From: Ifrita kowaldi
Lineage: Eukaryota > Chordata > Aves > Passeriformes > Cinclosomatidae
NCBI GenBank assembly: GCA_013398055.1
Contig: VZRS01006725.1
Location: 1 to 64,000 of the forward strand
Length of the DNA: 64,000 nucleotides
Direction of reading: 5' to 3'
Shown: positions 13,301-26,210 of the stretch, piece after piece
Layout of the letters: every line of letters starts with the position of its first letter
Numbering within the stretch: position 1 is the stretch's first letter
The notes under the pieces: model-generated
Seen by the model: only the letters and a program-made list of their open reading frames with translations
What the model was told of the DNA's origin: nothing
Database searches by the model: none
Program-made: the position numbers and the translations under genes

Positions 13301-14068
13301 AAAGAAGGCCTTTTCCACATACATTTGGAAATGTATATTATGCATACACACATATGTGCATGTGTGTATATTCTGGCAATGAGGAAAAGCAGGTAGGAAA
13401 TACACAAGTGAATGCACACATTTGTGGATACCTCTTTTAAGGCCAAGAATGAGGACGAAGACAAGTCCTAAAAAACCCCTAAACCTCAACTCCCAAAATC
13501 ATCAATTTTCAGTGTGTGAATTAGTCAGCTTGAAGTCAACCCAATTACTCTCTCTCCACTGTTGATTCTAATTCTTTCTGGATATTTTTATTCATTTCCT
13601 TGAGCTTCCCTCAGGCTGATTTCTGAATTTTTAAGTTAATTTTTAAGTTTGGGGTTGTTTGTTTTGGAAACTTCAGAATATTTGTAGTTTTCATATAGCA
13701 ACTATCATGGATTAATGGGCTTAGCCAACACCTCTCTATTTCACACTAAATGAAAGGAAAATAAAAATCTATTAACCACTGATTCTACAATAACTCCTAA
13801 ATTATGTGAATTATATTTTGGGGTAAAAATAGAAAGGCTTTTAAATTCAAAACTAAGGAAACCATCTCTGGGTATTCATAATGGCTCTTAAATTATTGTC
13901 TTGGGTTTGGGTTTTTACTACTTTTAACATTTTTAAAGAGAAAAATATGTAAAATAAGCCAGTGTGTCATTTCAAATCCGGTGAGTTTTACAGGAGATCA
14001 CTGGTTACCAGGAATAAATTTGATGTTAATCTAAATGTCCATTGCAGTGTGGATTAAATTAGCTATTA
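10339..14068. other. Non-coding stretch without recognised gene
   Basis: No supported gene. It contains T15 at 11633-11647, a 173-codon plus-strand frame at 12092-12613 without recognisable motifs, and a small alternating TG/CA stem (ATACACACA at 13344-13352 against TGTGTGTAT at 13361-13369). Confidence 0.4.
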
Positions 14069-14100
14069 CTTACTAGATAGTTATTAACTTATCTAGTAAG
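14069..14100. repeat. Perfect 11-bp inverted repeat (stem-loop)
   Basis: CTTACTAGATA at 14069-14079 is exactly complementary to TATCTAGTAAG at 14090-14100, leaving a 10-base loop. It is too short for a typical pre-miRNA. It may be a chance palindrome, a cruciform or the edge of a decayed mobile element. The surrounding sequence is AT-rich with ATTA-type homeodomain cores. Confidence 0.6.
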
Positions 14101-15636
14101 ATTATTCTGATTTGGAGTTTATTCTAAAATCATTACAAACAGAAGGAGAGGTAAAAGAAAACATCCTGAAATCTCTTCTTAACGGGAGGAACGGGGAGTG
14201 AAACAAGGATGAGCTGACTAAAACCCCCTATTGTCTTAACAGTTAACTTTTACAAAGTTCAAAGAAACATAAAGCCTTTCTGGGGAGAGCTTTAGAGAGA
14301 AAGGGAATAAAAATGATCCCTTTAAAACTGTGAGCACATTCACTTGTGGCTCTGTTACTCCAGCAAGACACCCACAGATCCCCTCCATGCCAAGCTCAGC
14401 AGCTCAGGAGCATCAGCAGACTGACAAGGCAAACTAACAACATTTTATGTAGGGAGTTATATTTAATAATGCTCAGTGGAGTCTTATAATTTTATAAAGC
14501 TAAAGATGTGTCTTCTCAAAATCACCAGTACCAAACCTATTTTCTTTATTTCCACACACTCATCCCGTCCAGGAAAGTACTAAAAATATGTGCAATGATT
14601 ATGGGTCCCTTTTTCCTACTTCTAAATTTAACATTATTCTAGCAATAATATCTCATAGTTTTGGTCCTGCCCTGAAATTCAGACTTACATGAATTTAGTG
14701 TTGCTAGGAATGGACAACATCTGTAAGGTCCATAGTAGCAAGACCTTGCATAAATTTAAAATATGTCAATAAAATTGAATCCATGCTAATGAATAATTTG
14801 CTAACATTTTCAGGTTCTTGTAATGAGCAGAAGACAGAGGTGTAAGTTGAGTCATGACTGCATATCACTGGCACAATATTATCTCATTCCTTTAAACAAA
14901 TTTGAGCTACATGATTCAAGAGGAGATTGGATCAGAAATGGGATGGAAGGAGCAGCAGCAGCAATTTTCCTGCAGCATGATCTCTTGCAATACATTCCTG
15001 CTGGCAAGTTTGGGGTGAGTTCTTTTTGTGACGGTGCACACAGTTTAATCTCTCACCTTGAAGTTAATTTTATTCTGCAGTAGGCAGAGCAGCCATTATG
15101 TAGGAGCAGGATGGAATTCAGAGAAGTTGGTTTCACATGCAAACACACGAGACCTGGGAGTGCTCGAGTGCTGCTATGGTGCCAAGGCCTGTCTGCCTGA
15201 GATGGTGAGGGAGGATGGCTCAGCAGCAGGTATGTGGAAACACAAACACACCTCCCCAAACAGCCACAAGTCACCTCAGTCTAGATTTAAAACATGGTCA
15301 GGGATAGCAGGATGCAAAGCTGTAGGCATTAGGGCCTTGGGCTAAAAGTTGAATGCCTCAGAAGTATGAACCACCCTAAGGAGATATGAACTCCTCTACT
15401 CTTGTGCCTTGGGGTGCCAGGTTGGAGGGACACCTTCCAGTTCTCCCATTTCTACTTGCCAGAGGACCAGAAGTGAGGAGGAACAGATTTTCTGAGTTTA
15501 ACATTGGTTGGTAGAAAGGAGCTCTGGCTCTGTGTGTTGCTCCCTTTATACTATAAATAGTTATCAGATACATGGAGATAACTCTGATTAACAGAGTGCT
15601 ATCAGACATAAAACAGAAGGACACAACCATTACAGT
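14101..15636. other. Non-coding stretch, nothing recognised
   Basis: AT-rich DNA without a supported gene, RNA or named repeat. Only short frames occur. Confidence 0.4.
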
Positions 15637-15660
15637 AAAAAAAAAAAAAAAAAAAAAAAA
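15637..15660. repeat. Poly-A tract, 24 As
   Basis: An uninterrupted run of 24 As follows TACAGT and precedes GGCATTTTGAG. It is the longest homopolymer in the window. I could not recognise a processed pseudogene body immediately upstream of it, so it is annotated only as a simple repeat. Confidence 0.95.
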
Positions 15661-18600
15661 GGCATTTTGAGCTAAGAGGCTTGTTTTGCTCACAAAGAGA
15701 TGGGTACTGCAAGGTAAGTCTATTACTTCTGCACGAATGGCATCACTGATACCTGAGAACATTCTGCAGCAGAGAATAAACTGGATAAAAGTCTGAGGAA
15801 TTCAGGTTTGGACTAACAGTGATTTTTTTATGCTCTCCTCTTTCTCAATAACTTTTTTGTAGGAACAGGGAACCTTTAGGGAAGAAGTGTTACAGGGCAC
15901 CAAGGTTGCAATTTTTCTGCAAATAAAGTTGCTTTTACCAATATGCTCCTAAATCATTAGGTTTACATTGACCACAACCCAGTTTTACCCCTAGGAATTC
16001 TTGGTTCATCAGGTCCAAAGAAACCTACCAAGCCAGTTTGTACATATATCCTGATGCATCCCAGTACTGGAGTGTGGATTACAGACTTTTTTGCAGGATT
16101 GAAGCTTTGGCTGTAGAAGCAGTGAATGGGATGTTCTTGGCATTCCTGAATGGAAACCAGTATTAATATTTAGGTGCTTCCTGTGTTCCCCACCCAGAGC
16201 CTTCAGAAAGTTTATTGCTCTTACTGGTACAGGACTGGAGCAATACTGGGTTGCTGCCAAGCTGAGGACCTCATTTAAACTGCATTTCAAGGTTTACACT
16301 TTGAGTGCTCTTTTATGCAACTTCAGACATTTGGCTGAAATGTTCTAATGCCGGCGAAACGTCTAAAAATAATACCCCATAATTGCAACAGATAAATCTT
16401 ACATAACACTGCCTTTCAGCTGAGACAGGTACATTTGCAACGGGAAACCAAAGCCCTTGGTGCTGCTGGCTGGAACAGAGACGCAGATGGAGGAGGGGGG
16501 AAAGAAGGCAAGTCTTGTTCTTTCATGTTGTTCATTTTTACTGTCAGGATTCACATCTATTCCTAGTGGCTTCTCAAGACCTGAGGAAGAGGGAAACCAC
16601 GGCATAAATATAGAATACAAGGATTTACACGAGGTCATACCAGACAGGACACCTGAGTAAGGCGGAAGCAAACCTTTTAGGGCTGCAAACTCTTTTTCTC
16701 CTAGGCTTGAGCAAGGATTGGGCTAGAGGAGTAAGAGGGACAGGCTGGGGCAGCAACAGGGAAGGTGAAGAGGCTGACAGAACCAGGCAGGATCCTCCCA
16801 CAGCAGCAGAAGATCAACAGAAATTTTGTGTGTCTGAGCAATAAACAATCGGTGCCAAGCATTTAGCAAGTGTCAGACTCAAGGTTGGGACTCAGGATTC
16901 TCTTTTCTCAACCTTCTGTTCAAAAATTATATTAATTTCACTGAAATTTAAAATAGGGTTGAAGGGAATCGTAAGTTAACAAATAATCATTAGTGCCAAG
17001 TTAAATAGGTTTTGTCTGTAAGTAACCCAAAAATAAATCAGTTTGACTATAAAAGGAATTCAAAACAGAGCTATAATTTAAATATCTTTAAACCTAAAGT
17101 AGAAACACTTTTCCTTTTTAACTTGGGTGAAGTTTGAGATCAGCTTTTGCTCTTTTGGATTGACTTTTTTGCATCCTTAATTTTTTAGTTTGATAAGTAA
17201 AAAGCATGTAATTGCCATAGCTATGTCTATATCTTTGCAATTTAAGGATCAGAACATGCAAATTCTATCTTGAAATTATTGAACATTTTAATCTTCTTAT
17301 CTAAGGCCTTCAGTATATGATTATACAGGTGTGCCCTGGCTTCCTAGTTAAATGCAAATCCATCTCAGTAAGCAAATATTTATTCAAAGAAGCAAAACTT
17401 AAAATTAAAACATTATTTTTCTCACTATCATTAGGTGGGACAGGTAAGAATATTGGGCAAGAACAAGACACCTGCATATCACATTATAAGGTATTCTCAC
17501 ATTCTCGTGTTGAGCATGTGGTGAATAAAGGCTTTTGATATATTTCTTCAGACATGCTCAAGGAAAAATTGTTGTCTTCATCAGCAGAGGCAAAAGGAAC
17601 TCTCTCTCTCTCTCCTTTTGTTCAGATCTCATATTTTTGTGGTTGCTACAGAAAGCTATAACTGGAACTCATATCTAGTAAGTTTTCCTCTCCATCATCA
17701 AATAAGGTCCCTAATACCCAGTATTCCAAGCTGTTTGTTTTAGATATTGTTCTCCATGATCTCCTTTTTCTTCTTTTTTTTTAACCTCTAAAAGGGTCAA
17801 GGTTTTATTTTCTCTCCAGATACCTTCTAACTTCAAAGTCTCTGAATTTAATATAATTCCTCCATTGTCAAGCAACAGCCACCAAGACACACAACAAACC
17901 ATTGTTACTTGTTTCATTTTTGCTCTGTTGTGAAGCTGAGCAGCTCATGGTTCCTGCGGCAGCTGACAAGGGCCCGTTTTGGTGGCCTGACATTTTCAGG
18001 TGGACTGATTTCTGCAAAGTGGCAAGTTTTTGCCTCCTCCTTCCATAGCAGCAGGGGCTCTGCTGGGAGCCAGGATGGGAACAGGAGTGGGAAATGGGGG
18101 GGGAACATGAAGAGTTTTATTAAAAAAAAAAAAATATTTATAGTGACAAAGCACAGAACTAAAGGTTTTTTCCATTTTCAGAAAAAAAAGCTACAGCAGC
18201 AGCCTTGCTTCTGAAAAGCAGATGTAACATGAGTGACAGAAAAAGGCTGAACTCTAAAGTCGTGAGAGTGACTCTTGCAAAACATTCAGTGCCCCTTTGT
18301 ATGGGTGATTGGTGAGGGTGGAGTTTTGCCCAGGGCAGCAGAGCCCCTCCAAGGCTGATGGTGTGAAGGATTACTCAGAAAAGCTCCTTCTCTGTCGGTG
18401 TCAGGTACGTGCCTCAGACAATGCAGAACTTGATGATGCATCATTTATATTATTGTCCTATGAGGGTTATGAATTCCACAATGTAAAAAGCTCTGTATGA
18501 CACACATCTACTTTTTTTCCACTCCTTTCAGTGAAATTCAGGAAGAAAGATGCACTAAAAGCAGAAATGTTAGCTGAATTACACCCCATCACAAGAGTTT

Positions 18601-21600
18601 TGTATATCAAACAAAACAGGATTCATACATCCGCTTATGCAGAGTGAAATGCAATAGTAAACTCAAACACTTTTTTTATCTTAATGCTTAAACATTAAGC
18701 TAGAAATAAAGAGGACACATAAATAAATGATAAATTGTTGATTACTTTGAAAGCTAGTTTGAAATTTGTGTACTGTGCTGCCGACAGCGAGTGTCCTGAA
18801 TTGGCCCAAGAGATGCAACTTAATGTAGAAGCACCATGAGAGAGTGGAGATTCACCTGACAAGGAGATGGGGGTTGGAGTGGAATTCCAAGCACCAAAGG
18901 GATTCTGGCCACAAGAAAATAAAGCCATTACATAATCTGCTACAACATGTGTGTGAGATTTCCAGCACAGGAACAGGGAGGAAGAAAAATAACTCAAAAC
19001 TCAGCCATTAAATCTGGCCTGGACTTGATAAATGCACACAAGAAAATATGACCTTGATTTTCCTGTGTTGAGTATTTCAGTGTAGCATAAAATTACATTT
19101 AGCTGGTTCCCCATTCCCCGCCTCCATTTCTACCAAACACTGCACTTGTACAGATGCATGCTCACATTTCACCATATGCACACTGATTCCCCAGCACATT
19201 TAAAAGTGCCCAAAATTGGTAAAGCAAGCGGCAGAGCACAGCTTTTATGGTCTGGCTTCAAAATTATAACTATTCCTCATGCATTGTGTGTTCCTCCACT
19301 TCAAAAAGAGAGCTCATACCCTGAGTCAGTCTTCTTCTTCAGGTTACCATCATATCTTCTTTAACCTGTCCTGCTCCCTTGCTCAGGTGCTGGCCTTCAT
19401 AGGCTCCTGGCAGGCTCAGAATCCTCTCCCTACCACCCAGCAGGATGAGCCTTGTCTTCAACAGCTGAGGGCAGTGCAGGCGCAGGACACAGCCAGCCCT
19501 TCTTTCCACAGCCTGTGGGCAGATCAGGTGTTAGTGAGGGTTAACACACCGAGGAACGGGATGTGAAAATGGCATCTGAATCTCTGTTTGCATCACAATG
19601 CTCTGCTGTTTGATTAAAAAATCAGGGTTATTCATCTCTCTTGGGAGCACCCCCTCACCTCCAAGGATATTGCAGTGCTCTGGAAGTCTACATGAATGTT
19701 GGCTTGTGATGCACTTCTGGGGATATGGATATCTGGTGAAGTGGGAAAGGCTTTTGGGCATTGCACGAAAAAGCCAGAGGAACAAACAGTCACAGCCTTT
19801 TCACAGAGCCACACAGGCACTGAAATCAGCTGCTCTTTGGAAAAGCTTGGACAAATGGGAAATATTTGACCCAGAAATGCATGCTTTTCTCTAGCTCTTC
19901 TCTCGAAGAAATTGGTAAACTGGGGCAATGAAAGGCAATGCCTGACAGTTTTAGCAGAAAACCAGCATCCAGTGAAAGAGCAGGACCTTGCCCCAAAGGC
20001 ATTGCCCTTTCCATGTTCCCCCTTGAACGACCTTATCGCTGGCAGTCCGGCTCCATCTGTGCTCCAGCCTTAGCAGGGTGGGTGTTTCCTATCAGCGCTC
20101 TCCAAAATTAGGAAGGCAATTTTACTTCTGCCTTGAATTGCCATAATTAAGATGCTTTTTGCATCTGATGCCTCTCTGCGTGCCGAACACTGATCACATG
20201 TCCTGGACCTTCCGCTCCTTCCCGTGCCATGCACCACCCACCTCTGCTGGTGCAGGCTGCCTTCTGCACTGCGCAGGGAAGGGCAGCACAAGCTCCATAA
20301 CCAGAGCATGTCCCCTCCCAAACTGGGGTTGGATGGGTGGCCAGCCGCAGGGTGACAGACGACAGACAGAAAGCAGCTTATGCGTGGGACCTAAGGGTGG
20401 GGAGATCAACGCCTGCCAAAACCTCTGAGATCTGGGCGTGCTCCTGGTGGGTTTGGTTGCTGGTCCAGATCTGCTGCCCCAGCTTCCTGGCTGCTCCATG
20501 TGCTTGCTCCCCCAGGGAATAACAATGTGAGGCTGTATTTTTAGGAAGTCCAGATGAGTTCCCAATCTGGGGGTTTCATCTTGTGCTACCTGACTCCTAG
20601 GAGAGGAGAATACACTCCTCCCTGAGGTGGAAATAAGGGACGTGGGTCCCAGGAAGAGGGATCATGGTGCTGAATGCCAGGACTGACATCCCACAGCCCT
20701 GGGAAGGAGGCCAGTGCATCTTTTGAATCTGAATTTCGGCCTCTGGGGCACCAGGATTGTGTTCAATAGACCTCATTCTCTATGTGGCAGACCAGACCGT
20801 GCACTCTGAACGTATCACTCAAGCTGCTGACAACAGGGTTCAGTGAGCTGAACCAGAGTGATCCAACCCCTCCTGGTGTGGAAAGTCTGAGCTCAGGCAG
20901 AAGGCTGGGCTTTAAAGGGAGGAAATCTCATATTTATTCATGATTTAATTAAGAGAGACCACGCTTTTCAGCCTGTTTTGAATATACATGAAAACAAATA
21001 TATAGATAAGGTTATCGTTCCTTTTATCAGCCCCGTGCTTCTGAACAAAACAGCAATTTCAAATATTCTGGATAGCGAGATTTAATCCATCACTGGGACC
21101 TGACCCTGCTTTTCCCATATCGGGATTTAGAGCGTGGTTGTAAAGATTTGAATCCTGAACACCAAACAAAAGACACATGAAAAGCAAAAATCTCTCACTG
21201 AATTTTGTTCCAGCCTTGTTTGAACACAAACCTCCCTGTGCTTTGAGTTTTATTCATTAAAATAAAGCACACAGAATAACTCTCACCTACTATTATTAAT
21301 CATAAGGATTTGCTCAGGAAAACAAATATACTTGGGCTTTCAGAACAAATCAATTCGGAGAAAGGGAATATTTTGTCTGCCATGACAGCCCAGAAGAGGG
21401 TAGAAACAAACATCTCTGCTGCTGCTGGTTTACAGCTGACTCTGCGATGGACTGCTGGTGATGTGTGATGCTATTTTTAAACAGCAATTGTTTAATCACT
21501 TCTGTTCCCATGGGCTGAGACTAAAAATGATGCCTCCAGAGCACTTTGTCTACAAGCAGGTAGAAATAATTTGATCACATCCTTTATGGCTGCAGAGGAG

Positions 21601-23088
21601 ATGGAGCCGTATGAAGCATTGGCAACACATTTCACAAAGAATCTAAATATTGAGCAGCAGTGAGAGTGTGTTGATCATGACATCTAAGTGGCATGCTATG
21701 AAACAGACCACCCTCTCCAACAGCAAAGAGAAGAACTTTGCTTAAAGCTGTATGTTTTTTTATGGCTTTTTTTCTTTTTTCTGCAGAGTTAACTCTTGGG
21801 GCTCATGTATCCACTTTCCAAGAAAGGCATGGATTATGCTGAAGGACATCAGTAATTGTAGGAAAGCATTTTGAGTGTGGATATTTCTGGGATTGTTTAT
21901 TGGACTTGCTGTTGGTTTGTTGTACTTGACAGCTCCATTGTGAACTTCTCCCAAGGAACGCAGAATTAAACACAGATGGACTTGCCAGGAAGAGAGAGTG
22001 ACATTGTCTCACTCAGCAAGATCTCAGCCATAGCCTCCTCACAATTCTCCACAAACAGCAACTACACCTCTACACGCAGACTTCTGCAACATGCTTGCAC
22101 CTTGTAACACAGAAACAATTCCTATGTAAATATTAAAGCAGTCCTCCTGCAGAAAAACACTCATTTCAGCAAACTGGAGATATTCCTTCGGTCAAACCAT
22201 GGCGTAACTCTGTGTAAATCAGAAAATTATGCGAATGAGAAACTTGACCTAATAGACAGAGCAAACACTTAAACCTCCAGCACAGAGAGTAATAGCCCAG
22301 CTTCACAGATGTCAGTGGGAATTTTACTATTGACTTCCATAGGGCCAGCATCTCACCCATATCTGCATAGATGATTAATAGCTCCCCTGCCTTTCAATAT
22401 CCTCCCTGGCTAACAATAAATTATCTCTGCCAGTGATTACTTTTAAGATGTAGCTCATAAAAATCCTTGTGAAAAGCAAATAGTTTTGCCTTTGGGACAG
22501 ACTATATTAAAGTGAGTGTGGGATATTTTTGAAATCTTCCCCAGATGGATTGCCATAGGGCACTACAAGATCTTCCTGCCTCCATCTCAAATAATTCCAG
22601 CTACTTGTCCTGCTACAGCATTATCCTTGTGGATGTTTTTTTTTTTTCCAGAAAGAAGGAATTAAGCTTTCTATCAAAGTGTGTTTAATATGAGACCTTG
22701 TTAAATGGTTCTGTCTCCTTCTGAGTTTATGTGTTTGCAGAGATACTTTGGTTTACTTTGAGAAAAGACATAAATACCATCCCTGGTGTCTGGGCTTTTT
22801 GTTCATTTGTTCTGGGGTTTTTTTGCAGACACTTGTACCCCTTAAAAAATAGTGTTCAGAGCAAGTTAACGGGGGGAATCTGCTAGTTTAATTTCGCCAT
22901 CTGAAAGTATTGGCCAAGTGCCAGCTTCAGGATGTATGCTGCTTCAAAGAAAAACCTGACTGATAAAGAGGTAAATAAGGTCTGATTTCGAAAGCTGCAG
23001 GACCCCTTCATTCAATAATCCTCCTGTGGACCAACGGCTATTTAACACCTCTTTCCATCAGATAATTCATTCCCATTCTTGCCTGTTC
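15661..23088. other. Long non-coding stretch without recognised gene
   Basis: I see no gene with a recognisable product. It holds a (CT)n run at 17600-17615, A-runs near 18121-18133 and a modestly GC-richer segment at about 19370-20750 with several overlapping short frames on both strands. None of these frames shows a domain, and opposite-strand frames of similar length argue for composition rather than coding. Confidence 0.4.
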
Positions 23089-23108
23089 TTTTTTTTTTTT
23101 TTTTTTTT
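23089..23108. repeat. Poly-T tract, 20 Ts
   Basis: A run of 20 Ts follows GCCTGTTC and precedes GTTCCTGG. It is a simple homopolymer; no linked retroposon body was recognised. Confidence 0.95.
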
Positions 23109-25979
23109 GTTCCTGGTTGACTTGAATAAGCTTTTAAGATCAGCTGGAGAATGTTTCCCTCGGGACCAGTATTCCCAACTGGCCCAGCCACCAGTGACTT
23201 TCTCTTCCTTCCTCTCATTTCCTGGGTTTTCCTTTCTGTCTTTCCTTGCTCCCTGCATCATTTCCTCACTCCTCAATCCCCTTCATTCTCATTCAGAGGA
23301 AGGGCACCAGGTTACTGGTTTACACAAGGCTTCTGCATGTATTAGGACAGACAAAGTGTAAACCACAATGTAAGTGATGTCTTCTTGGCTTGCATGTGAT
23401 GCTGCAGAAATATCCTTGGGGACTCCTGGAGTGACTTCCACTTTCCCCACTGAGAAAATAATAATAATTTACTGCTACCCTTTGTTTCTAATCACTTAGT
23501 TATTTATCCATGAAGGAATTTCCTCTCTCATCCTGCTGCGATTTTCTTTTCAGACTTGTATGACAGAATCCTTGAAAGCCCTTTGAAAAGGAACAGGCAG
23601 GTGCTGAACTGTGTCCCTCTTACATGGAGAAGAGGAGCTGAGCCCCATTTCTCTACACGTGCAGAGACCTGTATGCTGCCATCAAGGAAAAGGGACTGGA
23701 GAAGAACAGCTCCATGTTCATATCCTCACGATTAGAGCTGAAAGTGACACCTCAGTCCCTCAGGCCAGGTCCCTCACAGCCACAGACATCCACTGTGTTT
23801 TGACATCATCTGCTCTCTTTTGCTGCTGTGTCTGTATTGAACAAAAATGTTGAAGCCCTTGAAGTTCTTTTGCATGTGTAACTGCCATTGGATATTACCT
23901 AATATCCAGTGTCCTTTCATTTCAGCGTGAGTGCACAGCTTGCTGCTGCTCGCCTTTAGATGGGCACGTAGCACAGAGCCATGAAAGAGCTGCTCAAGTT
24001 ATTGAAGTGAGTTCCCACCTTAACCAGGATCACCAAAACAAGGGGTTGGTTCAACATGAAGGTCTTTTGTCTCTCTACTCTTCTCCTTCCCCCCCCACTA
24101 GCACTACCTGTATCCTCATTCCAGGCAAAGTGGCAGAATTTGTCCTGCCCAGAGGAGGGGGACACCCATCCTTTAGAGGAGGGAGAGAGAGGGGAAAGGG
24201 AGCAAATAAGCATTTTGAATCAGGATCATGTTTTTCAGGAGGAATCCATCTAAAAGCCCAAGCAGTGACTGTGAAACTATTATCAGTCAAGCTCTACCTA
24301 GCAACTTGTTTAAGGAAACTTCTTCCAGGTCTACTCAGTGTGCACTGCAGAGCTTCGGAGGAGAAACAGGCTGCAGAATCCCACTGCATCAGCCACTTCC
24401 AAGAGAGAAAGTCCAGCAAATGAGCTGGACTTCATACCCAGGAGAGTCAAAGTCGTTCCATGGGAGCAGTGACTCTGCAGTTTTAGGTCAGGGATTAAAT
24501 TCAATGTACAGAGCCATGTTATTCTGATTTGTGCTCTTGCACTGGTAGCAGATCTACCTGCTTCTGTTATAAGGAAGAGATAAATAAAGATGAATGTGAT
24601 CTTTGTTTAGAAGTTGAACTTGGATTTTCCCTCTGCATCATTTGCTGTAGTTTCTCATTTCCAGCTCTCCCTCTCCTTCATGTAGCAATTTCTGCATTTC
24701 TTTGTTTCTTCATTCCATAAGATCAAATGCTGCGATTCCCTAACAGTGTTAGCCAAATAAGCCTGGGGGAATTAACCCCTCAGAGGGTTTCTGTTCCATT
24801 CTGAAGCACCTTCTAACATATTATTCAATGACTGCACTCACTGAACTTTTTTTTAACATCCCAGTTAATTTTTTCTCTCAATAGCTTCCTTTACCCCTTC
24901 TGCCACTTTCCTTCTCCATGCTCTGTAAGTGCCTTTGTGCAGACATGAGATGCTCCAAAGGTGGGTGGGTGTGTGACAAGGAGGCATCTGACCCTGCCAA
25001 GGTCATATGTGTGAAGTTTCTTTAGCTACAAAGTGTGACATTTACTCTAACATCAACCACAGATAAAAGGACAATATATTTTAGTGTCAATTATAAAAAG
25101 AGAATATTTACATAAGTTTAAAAGTCCTACTTTTTAAGTATTCATCATTATTAGCTTGGGGTTTTATTTTCTAATAGAATTTATGAATTTATATCTATTA
25201 TCTTATTTTCAGAACTACATAATTTCAAGTTACAGTATGCTTTTGCAGTTTTTATTCCCATAAAAATTTGAATTCATTGTTAATTCTGTTGGAAAAGTAT
25301 TCTGCTTCTTAAAATATGTTATATCAATTAATCTTTTCAATTTAAACAGCCACATTTAAATGTTATATTTAGAATTATCTGAAGCCTTAACCCTACTAAA
25401 CACAGACAGCTTTTAAAAAAATAAAATACAACGTAAATAGTGACTGGCATTACAGTTATGTCAACCACTGTAATGTTCTTTTGTGATCTATAATTCGATT
25501 AGAACAGGGGGAACTTCGATTTTAAGGTTTTAGGCTCCTTTTCCCCAAAACTGAAAGATTTTTTGGGTTTGTGCCTAGTTTAAAGCGATGATTTGAGCAG
25601 TAGCCTATGGGGGGCACTCAAGGACTGCAAACAGATCCCGCTCCTCCCAAACTTCTCAGCTTGTCTGCGCCAGGATGGGGCAGACCCCGGGGCACATTTT
25701 CACATTACCTTTTATAAAAAGAACAAAAGTGAGGAAAATAAACTAAACCATTTTTTGTCGCAGCCTTACTATTCCCCGATGAAAGACAAAGTGATATTAA
25801 AAGGTGCATTTAAATGACATTCAGAGCCTGATTATGCTACAAGCGTAAGAGCATCGTGGAGACTGTGGAGCTTGTCTGCATTTTTAAATTCTAAACAAGG
25901 TATCTTGTACACGATGTTTCAATGGTAGAGAAAATTATTATTCGCCTACCGAGTTTTTGGGATTGTTTTAAACTTTGAT
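23109..25979. other. Non-coding stretch without recognised gene
   Basis: Several short frames at 24007-24527 overlap on both strands and carry no motif. From about 25020 onward the DNA becomes strongly AT-rich and unique-looking. No named repeat was recognised. Confidence 0.4.
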
Positions 25980-26210
25980 GACATTTGCATGCTCTGTTCT
26001 TGGCTTTATGAAGTGAAACAACTATTTATGCAAATTGTTTTGATTTTTTTTTTTTTTTTTGCAATGAAGGAAAATTTTGCCTACTGTTGTAGTGGTGGCT
26101 GTTTGCCACAGCAGTCATTTGGACCACCACCGTAAGGCCTTTATCTGATGGCAAAAATCTTGTACCAGATGTTCTTTTATTTGATCTGTTTTATGATTAA
26201 TCAGATTTAG
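25980..26210. promoter_or_regulatory. Candidate regulatory element with octamers and a homeodomain palindrome
   Basis: The segment holds ATTTGCAT at 25983-25990 and ATGCAAAT at 26028-26035, two perfect POU-type octamers in opposite orientation about 45 bp apart. A perfect palindrome TGATTAATCA lies at 26194-26203, a possible paired homeodomain site. T17 (26044-26060) lies between them. That the block works as an enhancer is inference from motif clustering alone; neither conservation nor activity can be read from one sequence. Confidence 0.3.

Noticed and set aside
13344..13369. Possible microRNA hairpin
   Set aside because: The stem is made of alternating CA/TG dinucleotides and is only about 9 bp, far below a pre-miRNA stem.
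15637..15660. Poly-A tail of a processed pseudogene
   Set aside because: No recognisable coding sequence upstream and no clear target-site duplication could be found.
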